A stretch of 37,244 nucleotides of DNA from UMGS1649 sp045651205. GTDB taxonomy: Bacteria > Bacillota > Clostridia > TANB77 > CAG-465. The notes beneath the pieces were generated by a model, which had not been told where the DNA came from, searched no databases, and saw only the letters and a list, made by a program, of their open reading frames with translations. Of the stretch, positions 7,949 through 16,320 are shown piece by piece; the first letter of the stretch is position 1, and each line of letters starts with the position of its first letter. The stretch is from the NCBI GenBank assembly GCA_045651205.1, contig JAZRSA010000043.1, forward strand, positions 1 through 37,244. The letters run 5' to 3'. The position numbers and the translations under genes were made by a program.

Positions 7949-8270
7949 TAATACCTCTATTTATTTGCACCGCTAATACTGTGATAAGTCCTACTGCTTG
8001 AACCATAAAACAGATTAAGGCAATTACCATTTCTGAAGCTCTTTTTTCTTTGCGCATAATCATTACCAAAATTGAGAATATTGCCATTGTTACTAGTGCT
8101 ACTATTCCATATACTATTTTTATATGTTCATATTCTCTTAATATTTCAAACCATTTATATGTTACTGCTATGTTTTTTAAAGCGGCTGCATACAAAGGAA
8201 TACTTATAAATTCTAGAATTCCACCTAAGTACCATAAAAATGATACAAACATTGTTTTAATTTTATTCAT
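7935..8270 (-). CDS. Small membrane protein, three predicted helices
   Basis: 111 residues, not recognised. Three hydrophobic segments lie at about 8-32, 52-70 and 82-104, with a charged loop (KWFEILREYEHIK) between the first two and a KEKR stretch before the third. It follows the S1-domain gene after 9 nt; its ribosome site (GGTAG) overlaps that gene's stop codon, so they are co-transcribed and probably translationally coupled. No catalytic motif is seen. Confidence 0.7.
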   Translation of the reverse strand: MNKIKTMFVSFLWYLGGILEFISIPLYAAALKNIAVTYKWFEILREYEHIKIVYGIVALVTMAIFSILVMIMRKEKRASEMVIALICFMVQAVGLITVLAVQINRGINILA

Positions 8271-8279
8271 ATATACTAC

Positions 8280-9053
8280 CTACCCAATTATTTCTACTTT
8301 TATTTTTTCTTTTTCTACATTTATCTTTTTAATATATACCAATACTTTTTGGCCATACTCAATTCCACTTACATGGTCTGCCATAGCTACAAGATTATTT
8401 TTTAATTCTATTAAAAGACCTGTTTTTGTTCTACTTCTAACAATGCCATCTTCTACTTCGCCTTCTTTTAGAGATTTAACTCTTTCTGAAAAACCTCCTA
8501 AAGCATCTTTTAAAGACATTTCTATTCTTCCAGTATCTCTATCATATTTTTTTACTACTGCTTGTATTCTTTGACCTAATTTTAACTTATCTGATGCTTT
8601 TTGTATTCTTACATGAGATATATCTTCAACCTTAAGTAATGCTGTTACTCCGCCACCGACATCTATAAATGCTGCATAATCTGTAAGTCCTCTTACTACT
8701 CCTTTAAGCTTCATACCAGGTTTAAGATTCATATACATCCATTTTCTAACTTTTAATTCTAATTCTCTTCTGGATAAAATTACTCTTTTTATTATATCTT
8801 CTTCTGCAATTATCTCTTTAATACAAACTTGCATTATCTTACCTTTTTTCTTTGTGCATAAGTTTGCGTCAACTTTTCCATCATCCTCAACTACTGTTGA
8901 AACCTCTTCACGAGGGATTATTCCTTTAATATCATTTGCAAATATGCAATGTAAATTGTATTCACCATCTACATCTTCAACATAAGCTTCAAAAGCTTGT
9001 TTTGTTTTCATAGCCTCTTGTAATTCACTAAGAGTATATTGTTTTTTTGCCAT
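8280..9053 (-). CDS. S1 RNA-binding domain protein
   Basis: 257 residues with repeated OB-fold/S1-like segments. The clearest is at about 112-178 (LKPGMKLKGVVRGLTDYAAF ... DRDTGRIEMSLKDA), flanked by weaker copies at about 18-95 and 190-257. Such proteins bind RNA and are related to ribosomal protein S1/RpsA, but this one is too short for a canonical S1. AAGGAG precedes the ATG. It starts a new transcript just after the terminator that ends the T4SS-like operon, and leads into the small membrane protein at 7935. Its role is unknown; regulation of translation is a guess. Confidence 0.8.
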   Translation of the reverse strand: MAKKQYTLSELQEAMKTKQAFEAYVEDVDGEYNLHCIFANDIKGIIPREEVSTVVEDDGKVDANLCTKKKGKIMQVCIKEIIAEEDIIKRVILSRRELELKVRKWMYMNLKPGMKLKGVVRGLTDYAAFIDVGGGVTALLKVEDISHVRIQKASDKLKLGQRIQAVVKKYDRDTGRIEMSLKDALGGFSERVKSLKEGEVEDGIVRSRTKTGLLIELKNNLVAMADHVSGIEYGQKVLVYIKKINVEKEKIKVEIIG

Positions 9054-9068
9054 CTTCTTCTCCTTTTA

Positions 9069-9099
9069 ATTATAATTCTATCATTAATGATTCTATCAA
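9069..9099 (-). promoter_or_regulatory. Possible promoter of the S1-domain gene
   Basis: Minus strand TATAAT (9069-9074) with TTGATA (9094-9099) upstream, but the spacer is 19 bp, longer than ideal. Confidence 0.35.
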
Positions 9100-9107
9100 A
9101 TAAAAAT

Positions 9108-9136
9108 AAAAAAGTCCATATAATATGGACTTTTTT
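9108..9136 (-). terminator. Strong terminator at the end of the T4SS-like operon
   Basis: A 12-bp stem pairs 9108-9119 with 9125-9136 around a 5-nt loop, with a long T-rich tail on the minus strand. It closes the transcript that runs from the PrgI-like gene to the gene at 9150. Confidence 0.85.
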
Positions 9137-9149
9137 ATTTAATCTCTAA

Positions 9150-9809
9150 CTAATATTCATAATTTGTATAAGCCGAATATCCTAGTAATATTTTTCTACC
9201 ATCAATTACTGTATATTTTATTTGAAGTGTGTATACAACATCTTCTTCGCTGTATTCACTTTTTGTTAATAATGTAGATTGTTCATTACCGTTTGTATAT
9301 TCTAAACAGTCTATATCTGTTATATATACACCAGTTGCTTCGTTAACTGTTCTTTGATCAAATTTATATATTACAGCATCTCCACCTTGAGTATTAAGAT
9401 CGATATCTTTAATTTTTCCATCAACTACATCATATGATGATGAAGATAAATCTATGTTTTTTACTCCAAATATTAGTTCAATATTTTCTTTTATTTTATT
9501 TACATCTGCACTACCTTTTTCTGTAACTTCATTATATTCTGTAAATTCAGAATTTTTATCTAGATACACTGTATATGAGAATGCAAATTTTATCATTTCA
9601 TCTATTTCAAATGTTGTCTCAGAGTTAATATTGTCAGCAGGTGTTAAGTACTTTTGCATTTCTTTTATTAAGTATTGCATTTGTTCTTCGTTAAGTTTTG
9701 CTTCAACTAATTTTTGTTCAGTAGGTTGTTTCGAACCAGTAAGTAAAACTGTTGCACCTATTAACAAAACTCCAATAACAACTAGAAGTAATCCTAAATT
9801 TCTATTCAT
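9150..9809 (-). CDS. Membrane-anchored extracytoplasmic protein of the T4SS-like operon
   Basis: 219 residues, not recognised. One N-terminal membrane helix (about 4-24, LGLLLVVIGVLLIGATVLLT) and an outside domain rich in Asp, Glu, Thr and Tyr with alternating strand-like segments. It is the last gene before the terminator and 16 nt downstream of the CHAP hydrolase gene, so it probably works in the same envelope machine. The single-helix-plus-small-domain layout is like that of the two VirB8-like proteins upstream, but I see no sequence similarity by eye. Confidence 0.7.
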   Translation of the reverse strand: MNRNLGLLLVVIGVLLIGATVLLTGSKQPTEQKLVEAKLNEEQMQYLIKEMQKYLTPADNINSETTFEIDEMIKFAFSYTVYLDKNSEFTEYNEVTEKGSADVNKIKENIELIFGVKNIDLSSSSYDVVDGKIKDIDLNTQGGDAVIYKFDQRTVNEATGVYITDIDCLEYTNGNEQSTLLTKSEYSEEDVVYTLQIKYTVIDGRKILLGYSAYTNYEY

Positions 9810-9825
9810 TTATCTAAACTCCTTA

Positions 9826-12825
9826 TTACCATCCGCCTATAGATTTTACTTTTTGTACATCTACAAAAGATACTATATTATATAATCCTGTGCCAGAATA
9901 TGTTCTTATAGAAACCTTTGTATTACTATAACCACCGCCGCCGGTATTTCCTTCAATTGCAGTTATAGATGTTACATTTCCATATGCATCTGTTTGTACA
10001 GATTTACAAATACCCGTATGGTTTCTTGCAACATGTCCTTTAGCATCATTCCATCTAAATAACAAGATATCCCCTGGTTTTATATATTTATATGTATTAA
10101 CTCTATGTGATGTGTCTTTGGTTATAAATCCACCATGTTTAGTTCCTGTTGCTACTATATCATAGAACCCTGGATAATTTTTATATTTTGCCCAAAACGA
10201 TGAACAACCATAGAATTTTGGAACTCCAACTCCTGCTTTTTTCATAACGAATGAAACAAACATTGCACACCATTCATCATTAATAAATGTATTCGTATCA
10301 TCTATGCTCTTCATATATGCTAACTTTTTGCCTTCAAATTGTTCAGCATATTTAACTATTGCCATATTTATTGGTGCTAATTCATCAAAGTTTTCTGCAG
10401 AAGCACCTGCTATTAATCCAAATGTATTTGAATAATATCCATTTATTACATCAACCGCTAGCGCTACGTCTTCAGCTGTGAAGTAATCTGTATTTGTAGC
10501 ATTTGGATTGTTTTTATGTTTTTGTTTTTCTGCTTCATCTATCTTGTTTACTATCCAAGCATATCTATTATTAGAACCTTCTGTAGCTGAGTTTTCACCA
10601 TACATAATCATCTTCGAACTAGATAATGGAACTAATACGTGTTGTGTTATTGTATGATCTTGTTTATATGATACAATACCATCTGCCTTTATAGCCATCT
10701 TCCACTCGTCATCAACTTTTGTATATGTATTTATAACATTTCCGTTTTCGTCTTTTTCTTCGAATGTTGTTGTATACTGGATAATTTCATATCCGCTAGC
10801 TGGACATCTCTTAGTAGGTCCTATTGATGGTCTCTCCTCTATTACTTTTTGACCTTCTACTTCATATTCTTCAATTACCATTTGATAATAGTTTTCTGTT
10901 AAGTACTCATAAGCTGCACCTTTTTCAACAACTGTTACATATTCTTTTTCTATTATAGTATCAAAACCTAATAGTTCTCCAATTTTTTGAAGCAGCGCAT
11001 CTACCCCACTAATTACATCATTTAAGAAACCTACAAATAAATCTCTAGCTGCTCCTACTAATTTTTCATACCATTTTTGATTATCATTAATAGCCTTTCG
11101 AATTTTTTCAAAACCACTATAACCTATATCTGTATTGTTCCAACTTCCATCTGGATTTGTTTGTGTATATTTAATATCATTTTTAACATCATATCTATGT
11201 GTTTTATCTACAATAAATTTTTCATATGTTACAAGTTTTAATTCTAGCGGTTTACCTTTTTTCATATTATCTACATAATACTCGTAAACCTTATCTGCTC
11301 TTTCATAATCTCCTGTTGCAGCGTAAGTAGCAAATATTTCTATAAATGACGGGATATATTCTCTTGTTAATGCTATTGCTTGATCTAAATCAACAGCACA
11401 TTTAAAAATGTTTTCTATAGCATTTCCTGGTATCCTTAAATATGCCGACGCTATATTAAAATCTATACCTGTCTTCCATTGTATAGGATCATAATATGTC
11501 TTTCTTAAATAAGTTTCTGGATCAACACCTATAATACCTAGTGCAATTCTATCTACCGCAGAATTAAATAAACCAACTAATGGTCCTTCACTAACTGGAT
11601 GTATTGTTACAGACCCCCATACTATATTATTGAAGATCTTCTTTTCCATCTTACACCATTTGAATAAGTACCAGCCTTCTTTAATGAAATCATGTATTTT
11701 TCCTAGTAACCCTAAAGGATCTAGTAAAAATGTCAAGACTTCTTTCATTCCATTTAATACTTTTTGTGTATCACTTTCATCTATATAACCTTTATAATTT
11801 GCAAGGTCATTCATCTGCGTTTTCATAGTAAAGTTAACACCATTTTCGCCAAACACTCTATATTCAACACACAAGTACTCAGCAACAAACATTGCTATTG
11901 CAACGTCTGTCTTTTTAATTAATGGAGATACTTCATTAACTATAAAATACCTTCCAAATTTAGTATTCCATAATATATCTGAACCGTAAAAGTCTACACA
12001 CTTATTTGTGCTACTATCCCAGCCCGATCCACCATTTTGTTCAAAACAGGTAACTGCATCTATCATAAATTGTGTTCTGTCTGCAGTTTCTGTTTGCATA
12101 AGCATACAGATTATTATAATAACCATTACTATTAAACAAATTGGCATCATTAATGGTGCTATTCTAAATAGTTTTCTCATTGTTTTTGTATCAATGCCTT
12201 GTTCTTCCATCTTTTTATCGAACTTCTTTTGCATTTTATACAAGCCAATTGCTAATAATATCGCAGCTTCAATTGCTAATGCTATCCATCCCGCAACCGG
12301 TATAGCTGCTTGTGCTGCTACTGCGCCACCCGCAGCTACTGCTGTTCCACCTGCTGCTGCGGCTGTTCCTGCTGCGGCCGTTCCTGCTGCGGCCGTTCCT
12401 GCTGCAGCTGTTCCTGCAGCAGTTGTTGTAGCTGCAGTTGTCGTTGCCGCAGTAGTTGTCGCTGCAGTAGTTGTCGCTGCAGTACCAGTAGTTGTCGCCG
12501 CTGTACCAGTTGTTGTAGCTGCAGTACCAGTAGTTGTTGCTGCTGTTCCTGTAGTTGTACCAGTGGTTGTAGCTGTCGTTCCTGTAGTTGTTGCAGTAGT
12601 ACCTGTTGTACCACCTGTTGTTCCCGTTGTTGTTCCTTGTGTCGCGGCTTGTTGACCACCTTTGCCATCCGGAGTTGGTTTCTTTCCGTGTTGCTCTCTA
12701 TATTTATCTCTTGCTTCTTTTGCTTTATTTTTGGCATCTTTGAGTTCCTGTCTACCATCATCCTCATCGCTACCAGCTGTATCGTCTATTTCTTCTTCTT
12801 CATCGTAATTTGAGCTCACAATCAT
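9826..12825 (-). CDS. VirB1-like CHAP-domain peptidoglycan hydrolase with Thr/Gly/Ala repeat region
   Basis: 999 residues. An acidic, charged N-terminus (about 1-60) is followed by a Thr/Gly/Ala tract (about 60-165), hydrophobic segments near 170-195 and 217-240, a large extracytoplasmic region, and a C-terminal CHAP amidase/endopeptidase domain (about 824-999). The likely catalytic Cys853 lies in NDEWCAMF, His936 in NHTGIC and Glu958 in IEGN. Such hydrolases open the cell wall for type IV secretion machines in Gram-positive bacteria. The ATG at 12825 abuts a GGGGGG run; a GTG two codons in (12819) would have better spacing, so the true start may be there. It lies inside the T4SS-like operon, 28 nt after the VirB8-like gene. 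Confidence 0.85.
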   Translation of the reverse strand: MIVSSNYDEEEEIDDTAGSDEDDGRQELKDAKNKAKEARDKYREQHGKKPTPDGKGGQQAATQGTTTGTTGGTTGTTATTTGTTATTTGTTTGTAATTTGTAATTTGTAATTTGTAATTTAATTTAATTTAATTTAAGTAAAGTAAAGTAAAGTAAAAGGTAVAAGGAVAAQAAIPVAGWIALAIEAAILLAIGLYKMQKKFDKKMEEQGIDTKTMRKLFRIAPLMMPICLIVMVIIIICMLMQTETADRTQFMIDAVTCFEQNGGSGWDSSTNKCVDFYGSDILWNTKFGRYFIVNEVSPLIKKTDVAIAMFVAEYLCVEYRVFGENGVNFTMKTQMNDLANYKGYIDESDTQKVLNGMKEVLTFLLDPLGLLGKIHDFIKEGWYLFKWCKMEKKIFNNIVWGSVTIHPVSEGPLVGLFNSAVDRIALGIIGVDPETYLRKTYYDPIQWKTGIDFNIASAYLRIPGNAIENIFKCAVDLDQAIALTREYIPSFIEIFATYAATGDYERADKVYEYYVDNMKKGKPLELKLVTYEKFIVDKTHRYDVKNDIKYTQTNPDGSWNNTDIGYSGFEKIRKAINDNQKWYEKLVGAARDLFVGFLNDVISGVDALLQKIGELLGFDTIIEKEYVTVVEKGAAYEYLTENYYQMVIEEYEVEGQKVIEERPSIGPTKRCPASGYEIIQYTTTFEEKDENGNVINTYTKVDDEWKMAIKADGIVSYKQDHTITQHVLVPLSSSKMIMYGENSATEGSNNRYAWIVNKIDEAEKQKHKNNPNATNTDYFTAEDVALAVDVINGYYSNTFGLIAGASAENFDELAPINMAIVKYAEQFEGKKLAYMKSIDDTNTFINDEWCAMFVSFVMKKAGVGVPKFYGCSSFWAKYKNYPGFYDIVATGTKHGGFITKDTSHRVNTYKYIKPGDILLFRWNDAKGHVARNHTGICKSVQTDAYGNVTSITAIEGNTGGGGYSNTKVSIRTYSGTGLYNIVSFVDVQKVKSIGGW
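12320..12640 (-). repeat. GC-rich 15/21-bp repeat tract coding for Thr/Gly/Ala repeats
   Basis: Within the CHAP-protein gene, short in-frame repeats encode blocks such as TTTGTAA (four times), TTTAA (four times) and GTAAA (four times). The DNA is far more GC-rich than its surroundings, as repeated GCTGCGGCCGTTCCT units on the plus strand show. The pattern of stepwise unit changes suggests slippage-driven expansion. Confidence 0.85.
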
Positions 12826-12853
12826 CCCCCCTTTTTGCAGTTCATCTTATTAA

Positions 12854-13714
12854 TTAGTATAAATAATATTCTAGTCCTGTTATGCCTTCTATTCCTACAT
12901 ATTGAATATTATTTAATACTAAAACGTTATATGTAGAATAATCCGTTTCAGTAGACATATTATATGTTACATCTATTTCTCTTGTCATTCCTGCAGGGAT
13001 TTCTAATGATTGATTAGCTATTGTACACATTGTTGCGATTTTAGCTTGTTGTGTCATTGAAGATACAAATGGCACTGCATCATTACTCTTATCTGCATTT
13101 ATTATTACTACATCTTTGTAATTGTTTGTTATTCTTAATCTATATGCTACAGAAGTTGTATATCTAACTCTTCTTATTGCTCTTAGTTCTACACTATTAG
13201 CATTACCAGCATATACATTTTCTTTATAATCTATAAACTTATCAAAAGCTATAGAATATTTTTCTGGTGCTTCTTCTCTTACAACTATATTCATAGAATA
13301 TACTTCACCATCAGATTTTAAATCTAAAACATATATATTGTTGTATTCATCTACATCATATAAAATTCCTTCTTCTAATGCAACCGATTTCCCTAACATA
13401 GAAGAATCTTCTAACATTTGTTTTATATCTTCTCTTGATTTTCCAGTATATGAGTAATAATCTTCTCCAACTATATCACATATTCCTTCAACATCTGAAT
13501 TTTCTAGCATTGTTTTAATTCTAGTATAATATTCATTTAGCATATCATCTTCAGTAAGTGATACTCCATCTACTTGTCCAACTTTAAATACCTTTTTTGC
13601 TTCAGGTTCTGGACGCCATATTAATACTAGGGCTACTATTGCTAGAATTACTACTAAAATTATTCCTAGTATTCCTACTATTAATAATTGTCTTTGTTTT
13701 TCATAACTTAACAT
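12854..13714 (-). CDS. Membrane-anchored VirB8/TcpC-like protein
   Basis: 286 residues. One N-terminal helix (about 9-33), then an extracytoplasmic part with a first domain (about 50-160) that has the helix-then-strands order of NTF2-like VirB8/TcpC domains, and a second beta-rich domain (about 175-286). VirB8-type proteins are bitopic assembly factors that link the ATPases, the inner-membrane channel and the pilus. The assignment rests on architecture and position, not on conserved residues. AGGAGGG lies just before the ATG, and the preceding gene ends 9 nt upstream. Confidence 0.6.
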   Translation of the reverse strand: MLSYEKQRQLLIVGILGIILVVILAIVALVLIWRPEPEAKKVFKVGQVDGVSLTEDDMLNEYYTRIKTMLENSDVEGICDIVGEDYYSYTGKSREDIKQMLEDSSMLGKSVALEEGILYDVDEYNNIYVLDLKSDGEVYSMNIVVREEAPEKYSIAFDKFIDYKENVYAGNANSVELRAIRRVRYTTSVAYRLRITNNYKDVVIINADKSNDAVPFVSSMTQQAKIATMCTIANQSLEIPAGMTREIDVTYNMSTETDYSTYNVLVLNNIQYVGIEGITGLEYYLY

Positions 13715-13723
13715 TTTTCCCTC

Positions 13724-14191
13724 CTATTTAACTATGGCAAATTGATAGCTAGTTTCTTTTGAATTCATTGTCATTAATATTGTTCTATCTTGTCCATTTA
13801 TTTCATATTCAATTATGTACATACCATCTACATGGTATATTTCATCTATTGAATACTCAGCTCCTTCTACGCTGAACTCTTTTAGTTCAGCGTAAATATC
13901 ACTTTTTGAATATTCTTCTTTATACTCTTCCATATAACAATTATATAATTCGTTATATTGACCTCTTCTAGCTCCTTCTGCTATATTTTCTATACAATCG
14001 CGTACGAAATAATAAGTCGAATAATTTAATACTCTATTACTTTCTAACGCGTATAATTGGATTTCATCTTTTGTTAATAGATCTGGCTTTTTAAACTGAT
14101 TACCAACTAATATGAAAACACCATATACTATGAAAACTATAACTATTGTACTAAGTACAGCCATCAATATTTTCTTTGTTTTCTCTATCAT
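13724..14191 (-). CDS. Small bitopic membrane protein, possible second VirB8-like subunit
   Basis: 155 residues. One N-terminal helix (about 8-30) and a compact acidic domain with two helices (about 42-100) followed by beta-strand-like segments (about 105-155), the order expected for an NTF2-like fold. It lies between the VirB6-like and the larger VirB8-like gene with very short gaps. Two bitopic proteins with similar layout suggest a duplicated or two-part VirB8 module. I see no catalytic motif. Confidence 0.6.
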   Translation of the reverse strand: MIEKTKKILMAVLSTIVIVFIVYGVFILVGNQFKKPDLLTKDEIQLYALESNRVLNYSTYYFVRDCIENIAEGARRGQYNELYNCYMEEYKEEYSKSDIYAELKEFSVEGAEYSIDEIYHVDGMYIIEYEINGQDRTILMTMNSKETSYQFAIVK

Positions 14192-14206
14192 CTCTTCACA
14201 TCCTCA

Positions 14207-16300
14207 TTAATATTCATTATCTACATCTTTGTCTATTTCTTTTAGTTCCCTTCTTACTTGATTTCCGAAAACTTCACCTAAGCCACGGAATTCTTTCTTA
14301 AGATCGGCACTTAATTTAGCTACGTCAAATGTTAACGCCGCTTCTACTGTTGATTTTTCAGTTCTTGTAGCTCTAACAGTAGCACCAACATCTTGTGCGT
14401 TTCTTCTGTCTACTAATTGTTCGTTGTCGCCTTTTACTCTACCAGCACTACGTCCAATACCTTCAGCAGCTTTATCTAATCCAGTAGTAATCATACCACC
14501 CTTGAATAATGCTTCACCGATATCATCATCCATACCTATACCGATACCAACACCGGCTGCAAGGTTTGCTGGTCCCATTATCATTGCTAGACCTGCAGAT
14601 GTCATTTCACGAGTTGCAGCTTTATTTGCATCAGATAATACTTGTAGTCTTTCATCATCAGTTTGTGGTTGTCTTGATGCATTGCTACTTAATACAGATT
14701 GTAAGTAATCTTGTTTTCCATTACCAGTTCCTGAACCAGAACCACCACCAGTTCCTTGACCGCCAGTAGCTTGTATATTACCACCTGTAATATTGATTGT
14801 TCCGTTTTTAAATTCATAACCGTAACCTTTTGCTTCTCTGTTTGCATCTGCTGCAATTTTTCTTTGTTTATAGTATTCAGCCATGTTTCCATTAGCTTTA
14901 GCTTCTTTCATTGCAGTATATGCATTTGAAGCATTGTTAGCCGCTCTACGACCATTAAGAATTCTATTTTGTTCTGCAGTGTATGCAGCTTTTTGTTTTC
15001 TTGCAGCATCAAATTTAGGTTTGTTATCTGCAAGAGCTCTAGATGCAGCAGCAAGTCCTGCAACAGCACCCATAGCTTTCTTCATACCTTTCTTTCCATC
15101 TGCTAAGCTTCCTGCCATAGAATCTCCGAAACCGAACATTCCTTTTAACATTTTTTCCATCTTAACAAGACCAGTTGTTAAAGTAATTACAATTATTGAA
15201 GCTAATGTAGAAGATATATTTGCAACTCCTGTAGCCTGCTTCATAAATCTAAATGCAACTACCATATATGCTGCATGGAAAGATTGTGAGAATACTGTAA
15301 ATATAAAGTTTTTTAACCACGACTTAAATACTTGTGATTGTCCACCTGAAACAGCAACTATTGTATCTGTTGCAATTATTAACGGAGAAATAACTCCTAA
15401 GAACATACACATAAACATTCTCTTAATGTATGAACCTAATATTACTGTTGTTTGTCCTAATATAACAAATCCAACGATGGATCCAACGATGTCTCCTGTA
15501 AAACCTGCAAACATACTATACATTATAAGGCCTAAATATCCAGGTACCGGAAATCCTGATGATCCTGTAAATAATTTCTTAATTCCACCAATTACATCTT
15601 GTATTATCTTACCTATTATCGGAACTGGTACTGTTGGAGTAACAGAAATACTAAAATCCGAAGATTTTGCAATTTTTGCAAATGCTAATACTAATGTTTC
15701 GTTTATTAAGAATATACCTGCTAATATCCATCTTAAGCATAATAGCATTATGAATCCCATAAGCCATTTCATAGCTACTTGTTTATATTGTGCTCTTTTA
15801 GCAGCAATTGTTGAAAGAGCTATTTTTAAACCTGTTACCATTGCAGCAACTATAAATACTGTTATTGCAACTGTTTGAAACGACATGAATAGGTCTCCTA
15901 TAAAAGTTCCACCTATTTGTTTTATTAATGATCTTTGGTGTGGATTTATAAAGTTCGCGTCTAAGAACGGCATTTTATTAAATACCACATTATCTGGCAT
16001 TGGTAATATATATTCACCTGTGGAAGTAGCAAATATTGTAACTAATGTAAATAACAATACTGCAGATAATCCACTTATTAACGGTGTTATAAATGAGAAT
16101 ATACCTGAAAAAGCAAATCCCAATAAATTTCCGAGTGCTGATAACAATTTAGTTCCAAGGTTTTCTATCCAGTTGTCATTTGTTGTTAATCCTGTACTTC
16201 CTGAATTGGTTACAGCCGCTTCTACTGTTGTAAGCATTACAACTGCAAATAATATTGCAATTGATAACGCTATAATTTTTTTCTTATTTTTTATTTTCAC
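14207..16300 (-). CDS. VirB6/TrbL-like polytopic channel protein
   Basis: 697 residues. A signal-like N-terminus (KNKKKIIALSIAILFAVVML, processing near VEA) is followed by about seven hydrophobic segments between residues 45 and 400, then a long cytoplasmic tail. The tail has an Ala/Lys-rich helical part, a Gly/Ser linker near 505-525 (GGQGTGGGSGSGTGNG) and a charged C-terminus. This is the layout of VirB6/TrbL inner-membrane channel subunits of type IV secretion systems. The start is GTG; I see no good ATG alternative. It begins 20 nt after the re-framed end of the VirB4 gene. Confidence 0.78.
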   Translation of the reverse strand: MKIKNKKKIIALSIAILFAVVMLTTVEAAVTNSGSTGLTTNDNWIENLGTKLLSALGNLLGFAFSGIFSFITPLISGLSAVLLFTLVTIFATSTGEYILPMPDNVVFNKMPFLDANFINPHQRSLIKQIGGTFIGDLFMSFQTVAITVFIVAAMVTGLKIALSTIAAKRAQYKQVAMKWLMGFIMLLCLRWILAGIFLINETLVLAFAKIAKSSDFSISVTPTVPVPIIGKIIQDVIGGIKKLFTGSSGFPVPGYLGLIMYSMFAGFTGDIVGSIVGFVILGQTTVILGSYIKRMFMCMFLGVISPLIIATDTIVAVSGGQSQVFKSWLKNFIFTVFSQSFHAAYMVVAFRFMKQATGVANISSTLASIIVITLTTGLVKMEKMLKGMFGFGDSMAGSLADGKKGMKKAMGAVAGLAAASRALADNKPKFDAARKQKAAYTAEQNRILNGRRAANNASNAYTAMKEAKANGNMAEYYKQRKIAADANREAKGYGYEFKNGTINITGGNIQATGGQGTGGGSGSGTGNGKQDYLQSVLSSNASRQPQTDDERLQVLSDANKAATREMTSAGLAMIMGPANLAAGVGIGIGMDDDIGEALFKGGMITTGLDKAAEGIGRSAGRVKGDNEQLVDRRNAQDVGATVRATRTEKSTVEAALTFDVAKLSADLKKEFRGLGEVFGNQVRRELKEIDKDVDNEY

Positions 16301-16320
16301 CCTTTATCACTCTCTTTTCT

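Noticed and set aside
12320..12640. Possible CRISPR-like array
   Set aside because: The repeats are adjacent 15- and 21-bp coding units with no unique spacers, and no cas genes are near.
12310..12813. Long Cys/Ser-rich, Val/Pro-rich and Gln-rich frames in the repeat tract
   Set aside because: They are shadows of the Thr/Gly/Ala repeats in the other frames and lack ribosome sites.
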